Below, piece by piece: positions 43,692 through 52,159 of a DNA stretch of 64,000 nt (position 1 is the first letter of the stretch; each line of letters opens with the position of its first letter). The notes beneath the pieces were generated by a model, which saw only the letters and a program-made list of their open reading frames with translations, ran no database searches and was not told the DNA's origin. Source of the stretch: Rhodocyclaceae bacterium (GTDB taxonomy: Bacteria; Pseudomonadota; Gammaproteobacteria; Burkholderiales; Rhodocyclaceae). The translations under genes and the position numbers were made by a program. Location of the stretch: the NCBI GenBank assembly GCA_023150275.1, contig JAKLLG010000006.1, forward strand, positions 62,001-126,000. The letters are read 5' to 3'.

Positions 43692-43994
43692 ATGGTAAAC
43701 ATTGAACTGCTGCTTGTCAGCGTATTGCGCGCCCTCGTCGAGGTCGCTGGTTTCTTTCTGATCGGGCAGGCACTTCTCTATGTGCTTGCCGGTAATTCGC
43801 GCGAGAAAAATGCGGTCTATCAGCTGTTTCGCGTCATCACCGGCCCGGTCGTCAAGGCAGCGCGCTTCATCACCCCGAAACAGATTGTCGACAAGCACGT
43901 GCCGGTTGTGGCATTTTTCCTGTTGTTCTGGCTGTGGATCGGGTTAGCCTATCTGCGCCGCGTGATATGCGTGGCCGATGGACTGGCCTGCTGA
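43692..43994 (+). CDS. Conserved small membrane protein
   Basis: A 100-residue protein with two hydrophobic helices (about 8-32 and 70-90) separated by a basic loop (AGNSREKNAVYQLFRVITGPVVKAARFITPKQIVDKHVP). The pattern of helix, FRxITxPxxxxxRxIxP loop and helix recalls YggT-like proteins, but the similarity is loose. Function unknown. It is followed by another hypothetical protein. Confidence 0.75.
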   Translation: MVNIELLLVSVLRALVEVAGFFLIGQALLYVLAGNSREKNAVYQLFRVITGPVVKAARFITPKQIVDKHVPVVAFFLLFWLWIGLAYLRRVICVADGLAC

Positions 43995-44057
43995 CCACAC
44001 AGCCCTGTCGATAAAATTCAATAACAATGGTCCGTGTCTGGGACTGGAGGAGAACTG

Positions 44058-44564
44058 ATGAACCCGGGAGCACTCTACGTTCGAACCGAGAAAGGCGCTG
44101 AAGAAGTCGCGCATCGCAGTCAGGCCGTGCCTTCCAAGGCGCGATCGCTGCTGGTGTTGATCGACGGCAAGCTGACCGGCGCGCAATTACTCGACAAGTT
44201 TTCGGCATTCCCTAACAGTGCCGAACTGCTGCAGATTCTCGAAGATGGCGGCTTCATCGAAGCGCAGGCCGGCGCGCCTGCCATGGCCGCCGGGCCTGCC
44301 GCTGCGGCGGCGCCAGCTGCGTCTGCCGCGCCCGCGGCACCGCAGCCAAGCCTCGCCGAAGCCAAGCGCGTCATCACGCATACCCTGCATGAGGTGCTCG
44401 GCCCGGAAGCTGACTTCCTCACCGAGAAGATCGACACCGCGATGACGGTTGCCGAGCTGCGCGTACATGCCGAGAAGTATCGCGACATGCTTGTCGACAT
44501 GGGCAAACCCAAGAAGTCGGCCGCGTTCTGGCAGGCCTTCGAAGCCGCGCTGCCGCCGGCGTAG
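44058..44564 (+). CDS. Hypothetical protein with Ala/Pro linker
   Basis: A 168-residue protein: an N-terminal segment of about 65 residues (MNPGALYVRTEKGAEEVAHRSQAVPSKARSLLVLIDGKLTGAQLLDKF), a 30-residue Ala/Pro linker and a helical C-terminal domain (SLAEAKRVITHTLHEVLGPEADFLTEKIDTAMTVAELRVHAEKYRDMLVDMGKPKKSAAFW). GGAGGAGAAC precedes the ATG. I do not recognise a family with a known function; the N-terminal part resembles small winged domains found beside c-di-GMP proteins, which is a guess. Confidence 0.75.
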   Translation: MNPGALYVRTEKGAEEVAHRSQAVPSKARSLLVLIDGKLTGAQLLDKFSAFPNSAELLQILEDGGFIEAQAGAPAMAAGPAAAAAPAASAAPAAPQPSLAEAKRVITHTLHEVLGPEADFLTEKIDTAMTVAELRVHAEKYRDMLVDMGKPKKSAAFWQAFEAALPPA

Positions 44565-44637
44565 CGCACGAAGGCCTGCGCGCGCAGGGCTGCAACCCTT
44601 GTGCAGAGCGGGTTCCCGGGTGCCGCGCAACAATAGA

Positions 44638-44666
44638 TTGGTCACCGCTCCGCCTTCTGGTAGAAT
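44638..44666 (+). promoter_or_regulatory. tRNA-Ser promoter
   Basis: TTGGTC (44638-44643) and TAGAAT (44661-44666) with a 17-nt spacer, ending 12 nt before the mature tRNA 5' end. Confidence 0.65.
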
Positions 44667-44678
44667 GCGCGCCTTCCC

Positions 44679-44769
44679 GGAGAGGTGGATGAGTGGTTTA
44701 AGTCGCACGCCTGGAAAGCGTGTTTGGGATAATATCCCAACGCGGGTTCGAATCCCGCCCTCTCCGCCA
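44679..44769 (+). tRNA. tRNA-Ser (anticodon GGA)
   Basis: Acceptor stem GGAGAGG pairs with CCTCTCC; anticodon arm CACGC-CTGGAAA-GCGTG gives anticodon GGA. It has a long class-II variable arm, a T-arm with GGTTCGAATCC, discriminator G and an encoded CCA. 91 nt in total, reading UCC/UCU codons. Confidence 0.97.
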
Positions 44770-44783
44770 GAACACGCTGAATG

Positions 44784-44806
44784 ACGGCCCTTTCCGGGCC
44801 GTTTTT
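44784..44806 (+). terminator. Terminator after tRNA-Ser
   Basis: A 7-bp ACGGCCC/GGGCCGT stem with T5 run, 15 nt downstream of the tRNA CCA. Confidence 0.85.
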
Positions 44807-44860
44807 CATTTCTGCCCCGGTTTCTGCCCCCCCTTTGTGATGGACTCAACGGTCATCAGA

Positions 44861-44885
44861 AGAAAACCCCGGCACGCAGCCGGGG
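44861..44885 (-). terminator. Terminator of the accessory segment after tRNA-Ser
   Basis: On the minus strand CCCCGGC/GCCGGGG with TGCGT loop and TTTTCTTCT. It ends the minus-strand unit containing higBA and the small orphan frame. Confidence 0.75.
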
Positions 44886-44906
44886 CTTGTCGGGGGGGCG
44901 GGGCGA

Positions 44907-45062
44907 TCATGCTGCAACTCCTTCCCGCTTCAGAAACACGATGTCCTTCGTCAGATTCTGCGGTTCAGTGTTGATCTGATCGCTGGTAAATGCCGCAACG
45001 TGCAGAGCGTCGGCTCCAATATCTTCAACCCGGCATGTCAGGGGTGGTCTGCGTTCCCGCAC
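44907..45062 (-). pseudogene. Orphan small frame, possible truncated accessory gene
   Basis: A 51-codon frame (GTG 45062 to TGA 44907) ending ADALHVAAFTSDQINTEPQNLTKDIVFLKREGVAA. The C-terminal part reads like real protein, but the N-terminus is abrupt and no clear Shine-Dalgarno precedes the GTG. An SD-like GGAGTTGCAGC followed by ATG overlaps its end, as though another gene once followed. It may be a remnant of an integrated element next to tRNA-Ser. Confidence 0.35.
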
Positions 45063-45088
45063 ATTCCACCCCGCACTGCCTGAGGCCG

Positions 45089-45406
45089 TCAGGCGACGGT
45101 AGAGTCCTGCGCGATTGACGCCCGCGTAACTTTTGGTGCCCCGGCCTTGCGTGCTTGCCACAGATCGAAGGCGGCCTGTTGGCCCAACCAAGCATCTGCG
45201 CTGCCGCCGTTCTCGATCCCTAGCCATCCTTCCAGACGCAGTGCCATTTCCGGCGAGATTGCGGCGCGGCCATTCAGCACGCGAGAAAACGTCGCGCGCG
45301 TCACGCGCAGCTGTTCTGCGGCAACAGTCACGGACAGTCCGAGCGCCGGCAGGACATCTTCCCGGAGCGTTTCGCCAGGGTGTGGCGGATTGTGCATTCG
45401 GCTCAT
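45089..45406 (-). CDS. higA: HigA-family antitoxin (HTH)
   Basis: A 105-residue XRE/HigA protein: [60 protein letters not shown], the VapI/HigA helix-turn-helix, then a short C-terminal helix. It neutralises HigB and represses the operon in the family. It starts 11 nt after higB. Confidence 0.95.
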   Translation of the reverse strand: MSRMHNPPHPGETLREDVLPALGLSVTVAAEQLRVTRATFSRVLNGRAAISPEMALRLEGWLGIENGGSADAWLGQQAAFDLWQARKAGAPKVTRASIAQDSTVA

Positions 45407-45417
45407 CGCTTTTCCTT

Positions 45418-45696
45418 TCAGTGGTAGTCCTGGTAATCCACCAGTACTGCGTCCTCACCCTCGAACATGAAGGTCAGGCGCCAATTTCCATTAACCGTGA
45501 CCGAGTAGTGCCCCGCCAGATTTCCGGTCAGTGAATGGAGCCCCCAGCCGGGCAACTTCATATCGTCAGCAGTTTTCGCGACATCGAGCCTTGCCAACTG
45601 GCGCCGGAGCTTCGCGGCATGGTGCGGCTGAATCCCGGTCTTGTTGCCGGTCTCGAAGAAGGCTTTCAGCCCTTTGTGTTGAAAGGTCTTAATCAT
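45418..45696 (-). CDS. higB: HigB-family ribosome-dependent mRNase toxin
   Basis: A 92-residue RelE-superfamily toxin: [68 protein letters not shown]. These correspond closely to Proteus/E. coli-type HigB over the full length, including the C-terminal DYH. Toxin-first order is typical for hig loci. The start codon lies inside a palindromic operator. Confidence 0.95.
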   Translation of the reverse strand: MIKTFQHKGLKAFFETGNKTGIQPHHAAKLRRQLARLDVAKTADDMKLPGWGLHSLTGNLAGHYSVTVNGNWRLTFMFEGEDAVLVDYQDYH

Positions 45697-45703
45697 TGAT
45701 TAA
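45689..45703. promoter_or_regulatory. Candidate HigA operator
   Basis: A perfect 7-1-7 palindrome TTAATCATTGATTAA covers the higB start codon (ATG 45696-45694), the usual place for autorepression by HigA. Confidence 0.6.
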
Positions 45704-45834
45704 TGACTGTATAGCGTAGCGTTTCGCGCGTCAATCAATTTTTCGACTTCGGGACATTTGACTGTCTGTCCTGCAATGCTAAGGCAGTCAGCGAGTCGCG
45801 GATCTGAAAACCTCAGCGGCTTCTTCCGTTCACG

Positions 45835-46356
45835 CTACTTGCGCTTTGGCGCCTCGTACGGCCAGACCTTGTCGACGGTCAGGCGGTAGCCGGCGTGTCC
45901 CCAGCTGGTTTCGCTGCGCTTGATGCCGAGCGTGCCCGTGACCCACACGGTATCCATCGTGCGCATCTTGCCCACGGGTTTGCTCGACACCGCGTGGATG
46001 ATCTGGTTGGCGGGCGGCGGTGGCGTATGGATGCAGGCGCCGAAGTAGGGTACGAGCAGGAATTCGACGACCTGCTCGCCCTTGCGTTCGAGCGGAATGA
46101 TGAAGCCCGGCAGGCGGATGCGGCGTCCGTCGAGCGCCGCTTCGGTGGGGGCGTTGTCCCAGGTCTCGCGCAGCTTCTGCAGCGCCTCTGCCGCACGCGG
46201 ATCGGCGTCATCGAGCTTGCTGAGGTCAAGGCCGCGGAACTCGCGCGCGGGGTCCCAGCCCTTGGGAACCAGAAGCTCCCACTTGATTTCCTCGTACTTG
46301 TCGCTGGCGAACAGCGGGGTGCTCAGCAACGCGAGGCATAGCAACAGGATGCGCAT
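45835..46356 (-). CDS. DUF3299 exported protein of the zinc-type ABC operon
   Basis: A 173-residue exported protein with a signal peptide (MRILLLCLALLSTPLFAS) and a DUF3299 domain: IRLPGFIIPLERKGEQVVEFLLVPYFGACIHTPPPPANQIIHAVSSKP, with a Cys-His pair that might bind metal. GAGGAAA precedes the ATG at 46356. Last gene of the operon beginning at 49705; 10 nt after the permease. Confidence 0.88.
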   Translation of the reverse strand: MRILLLCLALLSTPLFASDKYEEIKWELLVPKGWDPAREFRGLDLSKLDDADPRAAEALQKLRETWDNAPTEAALDGRRIRLPGFIIPLERKGEQVVEFLLVPYFGACIHTPPPPANQIIHAVSSKPVGKMRTMDTVWVTGTLGIKRSETSWGHAGYRLTVDKVWPYEAPKRK

Positions 46357-46366
46357 GCGGATTTCC

Positions 46367-47631
46367 TCAGAGTTTGGGGGTGAGGCCGTCGGCGAGCGAC
46401 ATGCGCCACGCGCGCCAGCCGGGGAGCAGGCTGGCGGCGACCCCGGTGGCGACGATGGCAGCGAGCAGCGCCAGTTCATCGCCGCTCGGCAGGCCGGCGC
46501 CGAGCACTATGCCGAAGCGGTCGAGCAGCCAGGGGGCCGCGCTGCCGGCGATTGCCGTGAGCAGCGCGAGGCCGGCGAGGGCGCCCCCGGCTGTTACCAG
46601 CAGGCCTTCGCTGACGAGCAGCAGCAGGATGTCGCGTGGCCCGGCGCCGAGCGCGCGCAGGATCGCGAGTTCGCGCCGGCGTTCGCCGAGGCCGGCCAGC
46701 AGCGTGGCTGCGAGGCCGGCAAGGCCGATCAGCACTACCAGCGCCGCGACCGCCAGCAGGGTGCGTTCGAGCACCCCGAGCGTCTGCCACAACTCGTCGA
46801 GGGCAACGCCCGGCAGCACCGCCATCAGCGGCTCCTTGCGGAACTCGTTGATGAAGCGCTGGCTGCGGAAGACATCGGTCCGCTGCTTCAGCCCCACCAG
46901 AACTGCCGAGATTTCCCGTGGCTGCAGGTCGAACTTGCCGACCTGATCGGGCGCAATGCTGAAGCCGGGCAACGGTGCGCCGCCCGCCCAGTCGAGATGC
47001 AGCGCGGTGATCGATTCGAGCGAGACGTGAACGGTTCTGTCGAGCGGCGTGCCGGTGGCCGCGAGAATGCCAACCACGGTGAAGGGTTTGTCGTCGTGCG
47101 TCTGGGCCAGCGCACCGTCGCCACCCAGCCCGTGAGCGAGGGTGATGCGCTCGCCGCTGCGATAGCCGAGTCGCGTGGCAACCTCGTGCCCGAGCACCGC
47201 CTCGAAAGTGCCGGCGAAGGCGCGACCCTCGGCGAAGCGCAGCGCCCGCCGGTCGCTGTAGCGGTAGTGGGTGAAGTAGTCGCCGCTCGTGCCGAGTACC
47301 GCAAAGCCGTGATGCGAATCGCCGAGCGCGAGCGGTACCGCCCACGCGGTGGCTGGGTGCGCGGCGATCTCGGTGAAACTCTCCCAGCGCATCGTGTGCG
47401 TCGCGCCGGCGGCATGGAAAATTGCATGCAGCACCAGTTGCACCGCGCTGCTGCGCGGGCCGACCACCAGATCGACGCCGGAGACCGATTGCGTGAAGCT
47501 CTCGCGCGTATCGACGCGGATGCGTTCGACAGCGAGCAGCAGCGCGCTGGAGAGCGCGATCGAAGCAAACATCAGCGCCAGCGTCGAGCGTCGGCTCCAG
47601 GCGCTCAGCGCGGCGAGGCGCATGATGGCCC

Positions 47632-47635
<4 letters not shown>
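46367..47635 (-). CDS. FtsX-like ABC transporter permease
   Basis: A 422-residue MacB/FtsX-type permease: one N-terminal helix, a large periplasmic MacB-PCD domain (about residues 40-270) and three C-terminal helices with RRRELAILRALGAGPRDILLLLVSEGLL. Pairs with the ATPase (ATGA overlap at 47632-47635). In Vibrio a similar permease/ATPase/DUF2796 set (Zrg) is linked to zinc uptake; the same role is inferred here. Confidence 0.9.
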
Positions 47636-48357
<722 letters not shown>

Positions 48358-48376
48358 CGCCTCGCGGCGCGTCGTC

Positions 48377-48889
48377 CTACCAGGACAGTGCGGGCTGCTT
48401 GGGCGTCAGCCGCGCGGCGCCTTGGCCGCCCGGGCCGCTGCGCTGTGCCTGCAACCGGTAGAGACGCTTGAAGTGGCGGAACAGGCTCGTCTCCACACCT
48501 TTCAGCGCGCCGGGTGTGGCGCACTCGAAGCGATAGCGCGCGTCGATGTCGGCGTGTCCGTCAGCCGCGCCCTTGCCTTCAAGGAAAGGAACCGTGACCT
48601 CGACCGAGGTGACCCTACAATTCGCCGCCGCCGTCGGCGTAAACAGCGTTGCCGCATCGTTCAGCACGCGCGCGGTTTCTTCGAGCGCCGCCTTTTCGGC
48701 GGCGTTGCGCGGCGCACGCTCGAAGCCGGTGGCGGCATCGAGCGGCAGTTCGAGGTCGATGGCGAGCCTGCCCTGATCGACGGCGACGTCGAGCGTGCCG
48801 GTGCCATGGACGTGGCCCTTGGCGGCAAATGCCGTGGCGGGCACAGCGAGACAGAGCAGCAGGGCGGTAAGGACGGCGAAGGGTTTCAT
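48377..48889 (-). CDS. DUF2796 (ZrgA-like) periplasmic protein
   Basis: A 170-residue exported protein: signal peptide ending AFAAKGHVHGTGTLDVAVD, where the AHxHG motif is a hallmark of DUF2796 and probably binds zinc, followed by FECATPGALKGVETSLFRHFKRLYRLQAQR. ZrgA of Vibrio cholerae belongs to this family and supports zinc acquisition. It lies between the ZIP gene (15-nt gap) and the ABC ATPase (19-nt gap). Confidence 0.88.
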   Translation of the reverse strand: MKPFAVLTALLLCLAVPATAFAAKGHVHGTGTLDVAVDQGRLAIDLELPLDAATGFERAPRNAAEKAALEETARVLNDAATLFTPTAAANCRVTSVEVTVPFLEGKGAADGHADIDARYRFECATPGALKGVETSLFRHFKRLYRLQAQRSGPGGQGAARLTPKQPALSW

Positions 48890-48904
48890 CGGTCGGCTTC
48901 CGGG

Positions 48905-49705
48905 TCAGTGGTTGTGAACGCTGCCGAAGGCAATCACGGCGATGCCGGCGGCAAGCAGCAGTGTGTGCCAGCCGATCGCCGTATGCTCGCGCTTCAGGCG
49001 CGGCATGAGGTCGGCAATGGCGACATAGAGGAAGCTCGATGCGGCGAGCGTGATGATCACCGGAATCCAGTTGCGCGCGCTATCGAGGGCAATATAGCCG
49101 ATGACGCCGCCGGCAACCGCCATCAGGCTCGATACGCCATTCCAGAACAGCGCGCGGCCCCGCTTCCAGCCGGCGGCGAGCAGAATCGCGAAATCGCCGG
49201 CCTCCTGCGGCACTTCGTGCGCAATGATGGCCAGCGTCGTCGTCCAGCCCAGCGCCGGATCGGCGAGAAAGGCCGCCGCGATCAAGAGGCCGTCGGTGAA
49301 GTTGTGGAAGCTGTCGCCGATCAGGATGGTGAAGGTTTCCCCGGCCTGGCCGTGAGCATGATGATGGCCGTGGCGATGATCGTCGCACTGGTGATCACCG
49401 GGGTGCTCGTCGTTCTCGGTGCCGTGGTGCGCGTGGCGCCACAGCGCGAATTTTTCCAGCGCGAAGAAACCGAGAATGCCGCCGAGCAGCAGCGGAAACA
49501 CCTCGTGCGGCGTGAGGCCGCTTTCCAGCGCCTCTGGCAGCAGATGCAGCATCGCCATCGCGAGCAGCAGGCCGGTTGAGAAGCTCACCGTGAATGCCAG
49601 CCACTTGCGCGGCAGGCCAAACATGATCAGCGCCGCGGCGCCAATGCTGAGCAGGCCACCGAGCAGGCAGGCGAGGATGATCTGGGCGAGCAGCGGAGAG
49701 GGCAT
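48905..49705 (-). CDS. ZIP family metal transporter
   Basis: A 266-residue transporter with about eight helices. A His-rich cytosolic loop (HHGTENDEHPGDHQCDDHRHGHHHAHGQ) precedes the metal-binding helices GDSFHNFTDGLLIAAAF and AHEVPQEAGDFAILL, the ZIP HNxxD and HExP(x)E motifs. Zinc is the likely substrate. The start is uncertain: ATG 49705 begins directly before the first helix, while in-frame ATGs at 49753 and 49810 would add up to 35 residues, the latter lying inside the palindrome. First gene of a five-gene operon. Confidence 0.9.
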   Translation of the reverse strand: MPSPLLAQIILACLLGGLLSIGAAALIMFGLPRKWLAFTVSFSTGLLLAMAMLHLLPEALESGLTPHEVFPLLLGGILGFFALEKFALWRHAHHGTENDEHPGDHQCDDHRHGHHHAHGQAGETFTILIGDSFHNFTDGLLIAAAFLADPALGWTTTLAIIAHEVPQEAGDFAILLAAGWKRGRALFWNGVSSLMAVAGGVIGYIALDSARNWIPVIITLAASSFLYVAIADLMPRLKREHTAIGWHTLLLAAGIAVIAFGSVHNH

Positions 49706-49801
49706 CGGTGGGTCGTCGGAAGGGAGCGAAGTGGCGGCGCTTGCGCCCGCCATGATACCGGCGGCGAGCAAAGACGCTATTTCAGCACAGCTTGTCGATA
49801 C

Positions 49802-49818
49802 ATGCAACATTGTTGCAT
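49802..49818. promoter_or_regulatory. Perfect palindrome upstream of the ZIP operon
   Basis: ATGCAACATTGTTGCAT is a perfect 8-1-8 inverted repeat about 100 bp upstream of the ZIP start. Position and gene content suggest a Zur-type operator, but the sequence is not the textbook Zur box, so the regulator is unassigned. Confidence 0.5.
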
Positions 49819-49895
49819 ATGTGGAGGTGCGCGGCAGAAGGCGTGTGTCGTCCCCGCGGATAGGGGCGGTGACTACCAATAACGAACAGGGGAAC

Positions 49896-50231
49896 TCAGC
49901 TGCGCGGCGTGCAGGAGCAGGCGCGCGATTCCGGCGGGAAACCGTTCGGACAGACGAAGCCTGAGTGCGGGGAGAGCTTGACGATGACCGAACTGAAGCC
50001 GAAGACCTGGCCGCCGACCAGATCGGCGAGCCGGCCCATATTGTTGGCGCCGGGGATGAAATCGATCACGCACATCATGTTGCCGCGTTCGTGACCGCAG
50101 ATGGCGGTGACGTTGAGCACCTCGCCGAGTTCGCGGTAAAGATCGCTGACGATGCCGCGCAACTCCCCGGGGCTGCGGCAGGCGTTGAGGCGGCTGATCG
50201 GGGGCAGGGTCTCTCTTTCAATTTCAGCCAC
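49896..50231 (-). CDS. Hypothetical protein with Cys-rich C-terminus
   Basis: A 111-residue soluble protein beginning at GTG 50231, with GGAG 7 nt upstream: AEIERETLPPISRLNACRSPGELRGIVSDLYRELGEVLNVTAICGHERGNMMCVIDF...CPNGFPPESRACSC. Six cysteines, most in the second half, could bind a metal. It starts 2 nt after the stop of the winged-helix gene and so is co-transcribed with it. No family recognised. Confidence 0.7.
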   Translation of the reverse strand: MAEIERETLPPISRLNACRSPGELRGIVSDLYRELGEVLNVTAICGHERGNMMCVIDFIPGANNMGRLADLVGGQVFGFSSVIVKLSPHSGFVCPNGFPPESRACSCTPRS

Positions 50232-50233
50232 GA

Positions 50234-50566
50234 TCAGCTCCAGGGGTACTCGCGGATATCGGCAATCAGCTTCTTGAGGATGCCTTGAGCCTTGTCGGAG
50301 AGGTTGTAGCAATAGACGCGGTGGTCGTTGGCGGTCATCTGCTTGGTCACGATGCGTCGCCGCACCAGACCCGCCAGCCGCCGCTTCAGCGTCGATTGCG
50401 GCACATTGACATCGATCAGCAGTTGCTTCAGCGTCAGCGGCGTGCCCTTCTGCTGGCTGGCCGCGATTTCGAGCAGGATCTTGAAATCCTCACGCGTGCC
50501 CAGCGTCTCGATGTGCCGGGCAACCATGCGGTTGAAGTCCCTCATGCGGATTGCGTCCATCGTCAC
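50234..50566 (-). CDS. Winged-helix (MarR-like) transcriptional regulator
   Basis: A 110-residue DNA-binding protein: MVARHIETLGTREDFKILLEIAASQQKGTPLTLKQLLIDVNVPQSTLKRRLAGLVRRRIVTKQMTANDHRVYCYNLSDKAQGILKKL. A recognition helix (VPQSTLKRRLAGLVR) and a beta-wing (DHRVYCYNLS) are clear. Its regulon is unknown; a palindrome overlapping its promoter suggests autoregulation. Confidence 0.85.
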   Translation of the reverse strand: MTMDAIRMRDFNRMVARHIETLGTREDFKILLEIAASQQKGTPLTLKQLLIDVNVPQSTLKRRLAGLVRRRIVTKQMTANDHRVYCYNLSDKAQGILKKLIADIREYPWS

Positions 50567-50581
50567 GTGTTCTTGTTTTTT

Positions 50582-50591
50582 GTCATATGAC
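50582..50591. promoter_or_regulatory. Palindrome GTCATATGAC upstream of the winged-helix gene
   Basis: A perfect 10-bp palindrome 15 bp before the regulator ATG at 50566, a plausible autoregulatory operator. Confidence 0.4.
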
Positions 50592-50679
50592 GATTGTTGC
50601 GCGCTTCCGTCGGCGCCTCAACCGGATATTAAGATCAACATGAGCCACATCGGATGCATGTGAATAGGCCGAAAATAGC

Positions 50680-50907
50680 TCAGAACAATGAGGGTTGTGG
50701 TGCTGCGAGACTGCTCGCCTTGACCGTGATGCGCACCGCGCTGCCGTCGCTGCGCAGCGCTTCGACGACCATGTAGCCGCCGCTCGCCTCGGCCAGCACG
50801 CGCACGTTGAGGCCGCCGCGTGCCAGCTTGCCGCTGGTGCACCAGTAGTAGGCCAGCTCGCCGGGGCACGGCTGCCAGCGGGTCTTCTTCCTGTTGCCAT
50901 TTGCCAT
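50680..50907 (-). CDS. Small conserved hypothetical protein
   Basis: A 75-residue protein, MANGNRKKTRWQPCPGELAYYWCTSGKLARGGLNVRVLAEASGGYMVVEALRSDGSAVRITVKASSLAAPQPSLF. A GAGGGAGATC upstream of ATG 50907 and a compact, beta-rich composition support a real gene. Function not recognised; divergent from zapE. Confidence 0.7.
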   Translation of the reverse strand: MANGNRKKTRWQPCPGELAYYWCTSGKLARGGLNVRVLAEASGGYMVVEALRSDGSAVRITVKASSLAAPQPSLF

Positions 50908-51012
50908 GGCTCGATCTCCCTCGCTTTGCCGGAAGACACTGTGCCACAAAGGGCGTGACGCTTGAAGGGGCGTCGCGTGCGATAATCGCGGCACCCGAAT
51001 ACCGAAAACAAC

Positions 51013-52128
51013 ATGCCTCACCGCGCACTCAATGTTCCCGAGCACGGCATGCTCGACGCCTACGCGGCGACGCTGGCCGCCCGTGGCTATGTCGCCGATG
51101 CCGCCCAGATGGCCGCCGCACGGCGCCTGCAGCTTCTTTACAGCGAACTCCTGTCGTTCAAGGTGGCGCGGCGCAACACCTTCCGCCGCCTGATCGCACG
51201 CAGCGCGCCGCCGCGCGGCGTCTATTTCTGGGGCGGGGTCGGGCGCGGCAAGAGCTTCCTGATGGATTGCTTCTACGATTCGGTACCCTACCATCGCAAA
51301 CGGCGCATCCACTTCCACGCCTTCATGCAGCAGGTGCACCGCCAGCTTGAAGAACTGAAGGGCGAGGCCGACCCGATGGATGCGTTGGCGGCCAACATCG
51401 CGCGCGATATCCGCCTGCTCTGCTTCGACGAATTCCACGTCTCCGACATCGCCGACGCGATGATCCTCGGCCGCCTGCTGCAGGCGCTGTTCACCCGTGG
51501 CATCGTCTTCGTGATGACCTCCAACTACCCGCCGGATCGTCTCTACCCGAACGGCTTGCAGCGCGACCGCTTCCTGCCGACGATAGCGCTGCTCATGGAA
51601 CGGCTCGACGTGCTCGAAGTCGAGGCCGGCGTTGACTACCGCCTGCGCACGCTGGAGCAGGTGGAGATCTACCATCACCCGGTCGATGGCGTTGCCGAAA
51701 CGAAAATGGCCGAGTACTTCGCGGCCATCGACGACGGGCAGGCGCAGCCGGGTGGCGACATCGAGATTCTCGGCCGCCGCATCCCGACGCGGCGGCGTGG
51801 CCATGGCGTCATCTGGTTCGATTTTGCCGCGCTCTGTGGCGGGCCGCGCTCGCAGAACGACTACCTCGAACTCGCGCAGAGCTACCACACCGTGCTCGTC
51901 TCCGGCATCCCGAAAATGAGCGCCACGCAGGCCAACGAAGCGCGCCGCTTCACCTGGCTGGTCGACATCTTCTACGATCACAAGGTCAAGCTGATTGCCA
52001 CCGCCGACTGTGCGGCCGAACTGCTCTACACCGAGGGTGTGCAGGCCGGTGAATTCTTCCGCACCGTCAGCCGTCTGACCGAGATGCGTTCGCGCGAATA
52101 TCTTGCCCTGCAGCATCTGGCGGGCTAG
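51013..52128 (+). CDS. zapE: ZapE/AFG1 family cell-division ATPase
   Basis: A 371-residue AAA+-like ATPase: Walker A YFWGGVGRGKSFLMDCFYD, RIHFHAFM, Walker B LLCFDEFHVSDIADAMIL, sensor VMTSNYPPDRLYPNGLQRDRFLPTI. ZapE destabilises FtsZ polymers late in division in E. coli. Monocistronic in appearance. Confidence 0.95.
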   Translation: MPHRALNVPEHGMLDAYAATLAARGYVADAAQMAAARRLQLLYSELLSFKVARRNTFRRLIARSAPPRGVYFWGGVGRGKSFLMDCFYDSVPYHRKRRIHFHAFMQQVHRQLEELKGEADPMDALAANIARDIRLLCFDEFHVSDIADAMILGRLLQALFTRGIVFVMTSNYPPDRLYPNGLQRDRFLPTIALLMERLDVLEVEAGVDYRLRTLEQVEIYHHPVDGVAETKMAEYFAAIDDGQAQPGGDIEILGRRIPTRRRGHGVIWFDFAALCGGPRSQNDYLELAQSYHTVLVSGIPKMSATQANEARRFTWLVDIFYDHKVKLIATADCAAELLYTEGVQAGEFFRTVSRLTEMRSREYLALQHLAG

Positions 52129-52159
52129 TCTGACCGGACGGCATTACCGGAGCCCGGCC

